Shown one piece after another: positions 54,990 to 64,000 of a stretch of DNA of 64,000 nt. Position 1 is the stretch's first letter. Each line of letters begins with the position of its first letter. The stretch is from Diatrype stigma (taxonomy: Eukaryota > Ascomycota > Sordariomycetes > Xylariales > Diatrypaceae). Where the stretch lies: NCBI GenBank assembly GCA_022225965.2, contig JAKJXP020000021.1, forward strand, positions 434,001 to 498,000, in the 5' to 3' direction. Under the pieces are notes generated by a model. It saw nothing but the letters and a program-made list of their open reading frames with translations, had not been told where the DNA came from and did no database searches. A program made the translations under genes and the position numbers.

Positions 54990-57900
54990 TGGCTGGTGCT
55001 GGGAAGTGGAGGACAATTGATGAGACGAGACGAGCGACACCGACCGAAGGAGCAGCTGGATAAGAGATTTTTGGTTTCATGAATACGACAACGAATGAGA
55101 AGGGGCCTGCCTGCCTTGAGCTAAACCCAGATAGGCTTAGACACGGAGTGATGAGAAATCCAATGTTGCGCGAACCGAAATTTGATTTGCCCAGAGGGAG
55201 ACTGCACTAGTCAGACTTGCAGGGGTGCGGACGCGGAGGGTGGTGAGTTGTGAAAATAAGAAATTGTTACCCCATAGGTAGTGGAGAAGTAACCTGGAGC
55301 GACAGACTATGAGAAGATAGACTTACAATCGACTTGGAAGTTCAACCCGGTGTATTGCCAGACAGCCAATCATCTCGATTGAAACGTGGCGCAACAGACC
55401 CGTTCGGATTTTGAGGCCGTATTCTCATTGGCACTTGCCAGACCTGAACTGAACATAGAGCTCGACTCACCTTCCAATGCGGCTTCTTACCCCGTAAGCC
55501 CTGCATATCGCAAGTGTCAAAGACACTGCAAATGAGGAACCATGGTATAGAGGTCTATAAAAATCTGAAGAGAAAGTAACAGAGCAAAACGAGCCCCGAT
55601 TTGTTTTCGGTAACCATACCTTCAGTGGGCTGAGTGGCAGTCGTTTGTACGAGATAAGATGTTTCAACTTCGAGGCCAATTGCAGCGCAGGTGATGAATG
55701 TAGCTGACGAAAAACATTACGAAACGCCGTGGAACTTGGAGTGAAACATCCTCAGTGTGCGGTTTGGTCTGCTGACAATCCAGGTCGTCGAGACGATTGA
55801 GGAGCTGTGGGAGCGCGCATTGGGAGCGCATCGAGAGCTCGAAAATCGAGCCCGTACTATTGCTACCCAACATAGAGGAGCCAGGAAACCAGCTGTCAAA
55901 TACCTTCTCCTAGGGGGTTGAAGGCTCCAATTCCCACGCGGTCAACTCGTTCCAGTCGTTCCGCTAAAAAGCCAGTCATCATCCCAGCTGCGTCGGCGTC
56001 CAGTGGTGGTATTCGATGGGGACCGAATTCATAGAACGGGAGCTGAGAGCCCAAGCCCCAAACCAAGATTACTGGAATATTTTACCCCACACTAAGCCAG
56101 CTCTTCAGCATCTTGTTGGGCAGATGAACTTGTAGCTCAGAAATCAACCGTCGGATAATAACTTCGAACAGGAACGATGGTACCAGCGGCACTCAAAGGA
56201 AGTCGGTCATGGTGACATTTCGGGAGCACTAAACTAGCTCGCAATGTATCCTAGGTCGTAGGAAGACTCAAGTGCGCACCACATACATCATGGTAACGCA
56301 TAATCCGGAGGCAGCCTGCTCATGTCAATAGGTTTTGATGAAACCGCGGGCATCATTCAGGGGGCTTCTTGTGAGTAGGCCAGACCCCTTTCGCACTGCC
56401 GTGGAACCGTCTGCAGCGTCTGCCAGATCAGGGAACGGCATCATTTCAACCGACCGCCATACAAAAAGTTGCTGGCGGGCGTTGAGATGTTTGGCACGAA
56501 ATTTGCAAAAGATTGGCATCTTGCTGGTTCAAGCTGCAGGGCTGAGAAACGTAGTGACACCCGTTCGTTGCTAGCGATGCTGCCGCTACCGTTGCTGGGG
56601 GCTGGAGCAGCGGGTGATCCACATCGGTTCGTTGTCAGCAGTGACCAATAAAATGCCATCTGAGCCTAACGACTGCAACCCTCGAGACGCCAATGCTGCG
56701 GTCCTGTTTATAGGACTTGTACTCCATTGATTGATCTCCTTGCCGACCGAGAAATAAGCGGTGCCGAGCCAGCCGCAGATGCATTTCCGTTGTCGCCCCA
56801 GGTCATGGGATCGACATATAGGACTCGTCATCTGGCAACAAGTCGAGTTGGCTTTTGCCTGATGTTTGCCTAATCTAAGCCCGTCGAATTCCTTTTCTCG
56901 CTCATATGGCTGGCTTCCTGGTTAGGAACGCCATGCAGTGCAGCAGCGCCAGCCAGTGTCCCTAGGTAGAGCAGTGCATGCAGTGCAGTGCAGTGCAGAC
57001 ACAATTACTCGCGGGCTATTATGTGCGACAAAGAATTAGGCCAGGAATGACGCAAGTGGAGCCCGTACAGGTCGTTGGGCCTTGCGAAGCGGCCGGGCCC
57101 AGGAATTTCCCTTTTGTTGTGTCACTTGACTGATGAGCCGGGAAAGATGAGCGAGTACATCCTCGCCGATGTGAGACTCTTGGGTTGCGTGCTATAGTGA
57201 CCTCGACTGCCCAATTCAGGTGCCACTCATAATACCCCCGAATAGCGCGTAGTTTGATACCCGCCTGCTGCCTTGCGGTATTGGCCACAGGTTTATCTCC
57301 GGCTTAGATGAAGCCATAGATGTGCCGAACCGGGCTGTTGCTGATGCTGCTGCCGTTGCCACTCTGCTCTGTGGCATGCTGCTCCGTGTTATGATGTGCT
57401 GTGCTTCGGAATTCCTCGATGCATTGCCCATCCCATCCAGTCTCCAGTGCAGGCAGAGTACAGCGAATGTCCCATTCGTCAATATAATGGAACAGGATCA
57501 ACAAATGAACTCGACCAGGCACATACCGCATTCCGTGCAGCTGGCTGGGGCTAAAGAAAGCGCTTGTGCCATTTTTGAGTGGGCTGGTGGGTAGATCCTA
57601 GGGCCTTGTTACGTAGTGCGTAGGTACTGTACCGGCCACTGAGCCCTGACCAGCAGTGAAAAAGGCACCCCGGTCTAAAATGCCGTCCTGCGCAACACTG
57701 GTGCTGCTCAGGTGGCCCCCCCCCCAGGCCATCGTGTCTGCGTGTCTCGTCGGCCATTTTCCCACCAGGCAACTCGAGTCAGATTGGCAATTCCTGCTGG
57801 ATTATCCGATTGTTGTTGCGATTTCCCGTCCTTTTCTCAAGTTCGCGTCCTTCTTTTTGTCGCTCATCTCCGTGGCTTGTCGCGTGAAGTTTTCCGGGGT

Positions 57901-59175
57901 ACATCCCCACTAGTAAGTACCTAACTGAGGTACCGTTTTGGGGAGTAGCAAATGGTGGGCTGCATTTCCAGATTCCATCCATGTATGTAAGTGGGAAACG
58001 GAGGGCTCGACGCTGCAAAGCAGCAGCGAACACAACGCGGAGGGTAAGGATAAAAATGAGATAGAGGGGAGGGAAGAGAACTGGTGTGGGAGAGGGGAGA
58101 ATTCAATAGTGAAAAAGAAGAGGAAGAGAGGAAGAGTCGGTCACAAGGGAAACGGGGGAAGAAGGGGTGGCAGTTGGGCCATTATTAAACATAGAATGAA
58201 GGAAGTCAACCGAACAGGTACCAAGTACATGTAATAGACTACAGGTACACTAAAACTGAAGCTCTGGTAACAAGAAACGGGCGAGTGAAGCCACAGAAAC
58301 GGAGTCGAGAGTGGGAATGGGAGGGGGAACTGGGGGGAGAGAATTAAAAGGTAAGGTAACTCAAAACTATCCACTCATCTTGCAGCTCCCGTCCAGGCAC
58401 CTCACCCAATGAATGGCGATGATCTGGGACAACCTCCGTTTAACCCAGGGTTCTCACCTTTGTCCTAGTACATGTACATTCCATGCCTGAGTGGTTTACT
58501 TCGACGTTGGTTAGTTATAGTTACCTAGGTGGCTATCTCATCTGTATGTGCCGTAGGCAAGGTTACGAGGCATTCCGTGTGCGATCGGTCAGGTATGTGG
58601 GCAGGCAGGCAGGCAGGCAGTAGGCATTTATGTGAGCTCTAATTCTCTGCCTGATCTCAACATCCTTCCACAGAGTTTGCAAGATCAGTGCGGTCTGTAT
58701 GTGCCCAGTACTAGCGGCATCTAAGTCGGGCGTGGTGCCTACGACAGCTAGCTACATGAGGCAAATGGTGGTAACTTTGAATGCTTATTCGGCAGCAGAA
58801 GGTTCAGAGATGCAGAGTGACGAAGAGGTTCCTGCGTGTAACTACCTACCGTAGGCAGTTGGCGAGGAGAAAGGAATGGGCAATGGGCAAATGATGGCCG
58901 GATCCGTCAGACTCATATGGAAGCTTCGTGTTTCAAGCCCGATAAGCTTCTGTGGTCTCATATGAGGGGTGAGAAAAAGAAAGAGACGGGACTTCCGACA
59001 CTTCCCGCCCGTCTTCTTAGTCTCAGACTCTCAGCATACTCCTGGTCGAATGGTGTCTGTTGGGGAGGATATACGGTAGATAGTAAACAGCTGTAAAGCC
59101 TAGGGATGTGCGTGTTGAGTCATTGATGCTCTCTTGGTCTTGAGATTATGAACATCGCGGGGCCGGATGAACAAG

Positions 59176-59507
59176 TACCTAGGTAGTAATGGAAATAAAA
59201 ATGAGCTAACGAGGTCGAGATGCATGTAATAAGAACAATGTGTCGTGAACCGGGAATGCCGGGCTGGCTGATGAAGAATACTAGACTACCTAGGTAGGTA
59301 GTTGGGTATACGGTCGACGGTGCAGCCACTTTGCAAGGTTTGACAATAACTAGAGCAGGAATTGGGTTGTGATTTGATTGTTGATCCTACGAACTTACAT
59401 AGTTACACGCTCTGCCATGAGGTGACGACTCGACATTAACCGGACAGCAGTATGAACTCGAACTCGGCCAGATCATGTGCGAATTCATACATCTACATAC
59501 CTAGGTA
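59176..59507. repeat. Cluster of three TACCTAGGTA palindromes
   Basis: Perfect copies at 59176-59185, 59287-59296 and 59498-59507. The last two share the extension TACCTAGGTAGGTAGTTG. Other perfect copies lie at 10858, 11470, 47479, 53626 and 63922. Confidence 0.75.
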
Positions 59508-60360
59508 GGTAGTTGATAGTTGACGGAATGCCGCTGTGATCTAATACATAGCACTCCATACACGCGAGATATCACACATGAGAAGTTATCAAATTGCTAG
59601 GCCAGCCCGGTAGAGGCCCACCTTTTGCTTAGGTAGCATATCCCTTGCAGCCCTTGCTAGGCCGATCAAAGCGTAATAGGCGTTCAAGGGTATTGTGCTA
59701 CGTATGTCAACAGCGCATGACCTGAATTACATATCATTGCCATTTAGCATAGAGTATATTTGAAATCCAGCTCGGCGCTGCTGCACAATCCATCGCTGAT
59801 CCGTATCGTACTTTGATGTTACTTGGATGTTCTGTTTTACAATAAAATAACGAGGGTTAAGAAGCTCACCGCAGAACGTCGTAACTACCTAGGGCTGCTA
59901 GGCTACTGTTCAGCAGTCAGACTCAGACTCAGACTATTCCATAGCGACATGACGTACAGTCCCAGAACGAGGGGGTTCTCTAACGCGTCGGTGCCATAGT
60001 CAGTTAGGTAAAGCCTTGATAGATGGATGCTCACGCAACTTGCAGCCCAACTACACTTGCTGGATCCGATACTTTATAGTTTACCTACCTGTCTTGGTAG
60101 TTCGGATACACAGATAGCATACCCAGCGTAGCTGATGTATGTCCCAGACGTGCCAGACATGCCAGACGCTTATCCTTTGAACCCTATCTTGGCAGTCATA
60201 ATAAGCTGGCTTCCCTCCTCTCCACCAACTCGTATATCTACTGGGCAGGCACTCTGGGACACACGAGTCACCTACTTACTCTCGAGGTTGTTTGGGTAAC
60301 ATATCATACGATGGATTAGCCAATAGGGACAAAGTGGTAATTTTGACGTGAGCGAGAGCA

Positions 60361-60398
60361 CTATGTATGCTCACTATGTATGCTCACTATGTATGCTG
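60361..60398. repeat. 13-bp tandem repeat, about three copies
   Basis: The unit CTATGTATGCTCA occurs twice exactly, then again with the last two bases changed. Confidence 0.85.
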
Positions 60399-61153
60399 TT
60401 AGCTCCCGCCTCTCTGCCTGCCTACATACTTAGTAGGTATCCAGGTAGATACCCGTATGTAGGAAGCCTGCCTCCTGTTCACCACCATACCTGATACACA
60501 CCACAGCTGTACAATACACGCCTCACATGCTACAATACCTAACCACCTACCTTCATCCGTACACGTACTTGGAGCGTGCACACTCCAATGTGCGATGATG
60601 GATATGAGGGGGCGGGACGGGAATCCCAGGCGGCATCCCTGCCCTATGGTGATGCGCCCCTGGTCGTGTTCCTCGTGGCGTGTGTGGAGAAAGCTGATAG
60701 GTATGGTACATGGTGGTGAGTGGTCGTATATACGTAGGAGAGTACCTCGCATATGTGTGAGTCTCTCGAGAAGTATACCTACCTAATAATAATATGAACC
60801 CTGAGGATTTCAGCAGTAAGGTCATTTGCACTCCTTAAAATAGGTGAGTTGCCTAAGAAATATGTAAGCCCAGACTATGTAGTATTTGCTCTATGAGAAA
60901 CTATGAAGGTCCAGTTCACCTTGACCCGAAAGTTCGGGTTATTCTGCCAAGGACCCCCACCACACCCCCCGGCTCCGTGGTCTATTCTCAACTCAATTCG
61001 GCCAGGGGACCACCGGCGCGCTAGTTGGCTAGGAACTCAGCATTACCATTTAATATGTACCTGTGTGTTCGTATATCACCGTGTAGCATCTTCACAACAG
61101 TACGTAGCTACAACTTGTGCACGTATCTAGCATACCTGGATTATCGGTACGCC

Positions 61154-62262
61154 ATGCCGCCGAAACGGAAAGCATCTCACCTAACAGACGGTGGTGGTGA
61201 CGCCGCTTCTGAGCCTGGAGGCGCGTTGAGGAGATCGACGCGTCGGAAAGCTCAGCCGGCCACCGCTGTGAAGGACGAGATCGAGGGCAGGGATGTCGCG
61301 AAGAAGAACGGAACAATCACGTCTAAGGCTGCTGCAGTAGGCTCTAAGACCAAGGGGAAAGCAGCATCAGCCAAAACCAAGCACGGAGAAGTAAAAGCTA
61401 GCAGCAGCAACACCACCGCCGGGTCTTCGGCGAACAACAGCCCAGCCGACCCGTCGGAGAAGTCGTACTGGCTCATGAAGGCGGAGCCCGAGTCGCGCTT
61501 CGAGAACGGGACGGACGTCCGGTTCTCCATCGACGATCTGGCGTCGCGGACAGAACCGGAGCCCTGGGACGGTGTGTAACCCCGTTTTATTTGTTTGAAC
61601 TGTTATTTCATGTTGCAATGCACCAACGCAACTTGCATACCTAGAAGTCGAAACATACAAAAAATCATATGTTCCGTTGGGGGTATCTCTAGATTACTTT
61701 GACTGGCTATCTATCTGAAATTGACAATGGGCGGGACAACAGGTATTCGCAACTACGTGGCCCGCAACAACCTGCGCGCCATGAAGAAGGGCGAGCTGGC
61801 CTTCTTCTACCACTCCAACTGCAAGGAACCGGGCATTGTGGGGACGATGGAGATCGTAGAAGAGCACTCGCCGGACCGTAAGTAAACCACCTAATATGCA
61901 GCCAAGGCTCATATCTCCCTTTCTCCTTTCTCTTTCTTGTGGAGTAACATTCCACGACCGACATCCCGCTTACCATGTATTATATGTACCATGCAGTATC
62001 TGCCCAGGACCCCAAGGCACCGTACCACGATGCTTCCTCCAAGCCCGACAACCCCAAATGGAGCGTGGTCCACGTCCAGTTCCGTAGCAAATTTGCCGAG
62101 CCCATCTTGCTGAAGGAGCTACGGGAGATGGGCAAGCCGGGACAGCCGCTGGAGAACATGCAGCTGCTGAAGCAGAGCCGGCTGAGCGTCAGTCGCGTCA
62201 GCCCTGCCGAGTGGGAGTACTTGATGAGCGTGGCCAACAAGAAAGGGGGAGAGACCGGGTGA
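61154..62262 (+). CDS. EVE-domain protein, thymocyte nuclear protein 1 (THYN1)-like
   Basis: Three exons (61154-61571, 61743-61877, 61997-62262), introns 171 and 119 bp, 272 residues. The start MPPKRKASHLTDG opens a basic, disordered N-terminal 100 residues (RRSTRRKAQP and Lys/Ala/Ser-rich), probably nuclear. The EVE domain begins at SYWLMKAEPESRFENG and runs through FSIDDL, WDGIRNYVARNNLRAMKKGE, FFYHSNCKEPGIVGTMEIV, PKWSVVHVQFRSKF and LLKQSRLSVSRVSPAEWEYL, with the family's WDGVRNxxARN and PEW hallmarks. EVE domains share the PUA-like fold and are thought to bind modified bases in RNA or DNA; the cellular role of the THYN1 group is not settled. The second acceptor (ATGCAG|TA) gives PDLSAQDP, consistent with the family. 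It converges with utp6, 99 bp away. Confidence 0.92.
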
Positions 62263-62361
62263 TGTATGTTCCTCTCCGCACGCTAATAGCATCCACAACA
62301 CCCGAGGAGGCTTTGCGTCCATGTGTAGTAGATATTATTGTATATTAGACATCGAACGGTT

Positions 62362-63591
62362 TCAAGGCTTCGGCAGGGTCCGGAGCGTGTGCTCTAAGAC
62401 GGCACGGATACCCGCGTCGAGATCTTTAGAGGCAACCACAGGCTCTAGCCAGGATTGAATCTTCTCAGCGAGCTTCGGTCTGTCCGTAGCCGTTGGGAGG
62501 GAAGATTTCAGGCGCGCAAGCGCCTCCCTAAGAGCTTTGGGATAGGCAGGCGTGTCGATGGCCACTCCAACCAGAGGTTGCCGAATGTAGCAATACAACG
62601 TCGATGGGTCGTTCGGATAGAGCTCCTGCATCGTGTCCAGGACGTGCTGTATGATTTTCCCCTGCGAGCTGACCTTGTCGAACACGGCAAACAGGTCGAA
62701 GAACTGCTCCGTGACCGCCGCGTTGAAGAACGGCTGCTTCCTGGAGATGTCGAAGATAGCCAGGGGGATGGCGCCGTCCAGGGCGGGGTTCTTCTTCGCC
62801 AGCTTCTGCGCCGTAGCCTCGTCGAAGACCTTCTTCTTCGCCGCCTTCTCCGGATCCGGCAGGACCAGCCGCCGCCCATCCTCGTCCACCTCGTCGTCCT
62901 CCTCGTCGTCTTCGCTGTTGTCCCCGCCGAGCCGTATCTCGTCGTCGCTATGCTCCGCCTGTTCCTGTATAGCCCTCTCCGCACCCTTGTTGTTGCCGCC
63001 CTTGCCGCGCGCCTCCATGCGTTCGAGCCACTCCATCTCGCAGCGCGCGTACTCGAGCCACACGACCGGGTCCCGCGTGCAGAAGCGCACGCCGCGCATG
63101 AAGAAGCCGCGGGCGGTCGGCATGTCGCCGCTGCCGGCGGACCGGCGGCCCGCCAGCACCCACAGCTCGGGCTTGGCCGGGTGCATGCGCAGCGCGCGCG
63201 TCATGACCTTGCGGTAGCGCTTGGTGGCCTTGACGTCGCGCGCGAAGGCCAGGTACTCCTTCCACAGCGCGACGCTCGCCGGGTGCCGGCCCACGGCCCG
63301 CTCCAGGATGCTGAACACCCGCCCCTGGCCCGTATGGCTGGCCGACGTGCGGATCTGCAGGCGGCGGCACCGCTTCGCCCGCAGCGTCTCGAGCGACTTC
63401 TCCCACTGCGCGTAGTGCTGCCAGTCGGACGGCTGGTTGCCGGGGGACAGCACCAAGTGCTCGAAGTCGGTGCGCTTCCGCACCAGGTTGCGGATCTCCT
63501 CGGCCGTGAAGATGTTCTTCTCCTCGAACTCGCGGAGCTGGGGGACGGCGCGCTCGAGGTAGAACCGGGCTTTCTCTGCAACGCCCGCCAT
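62362..63591 (-). CDS. utp6: Utp6, U3 snoRNP / small-subunit processome protein
   Basis: A single exon of 409 residues from ATG 63591. The N-terminus MAGVAEKARFYLERAVPQL, then EFEEKNIFTAEEIRNLVRKR and FEHLVLSPGNQPSDWQHYAQ, is the diagnostic Utp6 start. HAT-type helical repeats follow (ERAVGRHPASVALWKEYLAF, ALRMHPAKPELWVLAGRR, RGVRFCTRDPVVWLEYARCE). An acidic insert at about 200-240 (DDEIRLGGDNSEDDEEDDEV) precedes the C-terminal helices. Utp6 is a UTP-B subunit acting in the nucleolus on early 18S rRNA processing. Length is close to the family norm and the gene looks intact. Confidence 0.95.
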   Translation of the reverse strand: MAGVAEKARFYLERAVPQLREFEEKNIFTAEEIRNLVRKRTDFEHLVLSPGNQPSDWQHYAQWEKSLETLRAKRCRRLQIRTSASHTGQGRVFSILERAVGRHPASVALWKEYLAFARDVKATKRYRKVMTRALRMHPAKPELWVLAGRRSAGSGDMPTARGFFMRGVRFCTRDPVVWLEYARCEMEWLERMEARGKGGNNKGAERAIQEQAEHSDDEIRLGGDNSEDDEEDDEVDEDGRRLVLPDPEKAAKKKVFDEATAQKLAKKNPALDGAIPLAIFDISRKQPFFNAAVTEQFFDLFAVFDKVSSQGKIIQHVLDTMQELYPNDPSTLYCYIRQPLVGVAIDTPAYPKALREALARLKSSLPTATDRPKLAEKIQSWLEPVVASKDLDAGIRAVLEHTLRTLPKP

Positions 63592-64000
63592 TCTTAGCCC
63601 TGTTTATTGTTGTTGTTGTCGTCGTCGTTGTCGCCGTCGCCGTCGTTGTTATTAAGCCGATCGAGAAGCAGAGGTGATATTCCTGGTGACAATGGTGTTG
63701 TACTAAGAAGGGTGCTTGTGCTTGTAAAGATAGTCAACGAATGAATGGCAGTCAATGGCTGGCAGATAAGCAAAACACGACCTTGATAGAGAAGAAATTT
63801 TAGTGGGGTCAACGAGAGCTTGCATCTGGAGTTTATGTGGGCCACAGAGTTGCAGGTTTCAAGGGTTGCAGTTCGCAGGGATGCTGCTGTAGGCTTCCCG
63901 AACCGCCCGCCGCTCTAATAATACCTAGGTAGGTAATTATAACTCTCCGACGACATCATTGGTGAGGCAAACTGTGTGCATACCTAAGTAAGTGTGCCTA
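63592..64000. other. Upstream region of utp6 to window end
   Basis: It has a GTT/GTC-rich trinucleotide run at 63608-63652 next to the start codon and a TACCTAGGTA palindrome at 63922-63931. No other gene is visible before the window ends. Confidence 0.5.

Larger units (their letters stand above)
53162..61153. other. Almost 8 kb region without a recognisable gene
   Basis: It lies between the divergent starts of the ARID gene and the EVE-domain gene. All six frames are broken into short pieces and none shows a protein family. It carries many short tandem repeats (listed separately), four perfect TACCTAGGTA palindromes and G/A-rich tracts at 58020-58160. Part of it must be leaders and promoters of the two flanking genes. 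Unspliced non-coding transcripts or genes made of very short exons cannot be excluded by eye. Confidence 0.5.

Noticed and set aside
55664..55873. Short minus-strand frame with IFELSMRSQCALPQLLNRLDDL
   Set aside because: Possible fragment of a decayed gene; too short, with no neighbours in frame.
53659..60398. CRISPR-like arrays
   Set aside because: Repeats are short head-to-tail microsatellites without unique spacers, in a eukaryotic genome.
62455..63597. 380-codon plus-strand open frame
   Set aside because: Exact antisense of utp6; no recognisable domain.

Overview
The window is nuclear DNA of a filamentous ascomycete (Pezizomycotina, probably Sordariomycetes). Genes carry many short introns (mostly 55-130 bp, GTNNGT...YAG). 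The gene set is typical of moulds: laccase, GH5 cellulases, an ApsB/Mto1 organiser, a UMTA/LaeA-type methyltransferase and a P450. The single tRNA gene has a short anticodon-loop intron. Nothing bacterial, viral or CRISPR-like was seen. I found 19 protein genes I would defend, one tRNA, one broken gene and one possible SINE relic. Exon boundaries were read by eye from splice signals and frame continuity.

Layout. 1-7 kb: a methyltransferase cut by the left edge (-) and a three-exon STAND-type/G-alpha-like fusion (-). 7-10.4 kb: a secreted GH5-X2 cellulase (+) and a small mitochondrial Mrx7-like gene (-), converging. 12.8-19.6 kb: ApsB/Mto1 (+), then a five-exon gene for a 153-residue basic protein (-). 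20.9-25.6 kb: an ascomycete laccase (-) and a small secreted glycoprotein (+). 27.3-28.1 kb: a frameshifted kinase-like pseudogene (-). 29.2-38.7 kb is a compact housekeeping block: a C2H2 zinc-finger/trypsin-like fusion (+), Cue3 (-), ribosomal protein uS10 (+) and Nup42 (-), followed by tRNA-Ile (-). 40-44.8 kb: a second GH5 (-) and a P450 (-). 47.9-53.2 kb: a single-pass membrane protein (+) and the ARID subunit of SWI/SNF (-). 53.2-61.1 kb: an almost 8 kb stretch with no recognisable gene, rich in short tandem repeats. 61.1-63.6 kb: an EVE-domain protein (+) and Utp6 (-), converging with a gap of about 100 bp.

The genes do not form one pathway. Two themes stand out: core gene expression and nuclear organisation (uS10, Utp6, Cue3, Nup42, Swi1, ApsB, tRNA) and secreted plant-biomass enzymes (two GH5s, laccase, a small secreted protein). 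The methyltransferase, laccase and P450 are too far apart, with unrelated genes between them, to call a metabolite cluster.

The most unusual items are the G-alpha-like protein that has lost both catalytic switch residues and is fused to a STAND-type N-terminus, the zinc-finger protein with an intact-looking trypsin-like triad, and a perfect 10-bp palindrome, TACCTAGGTA, that occurs at least eight times, always between genes.
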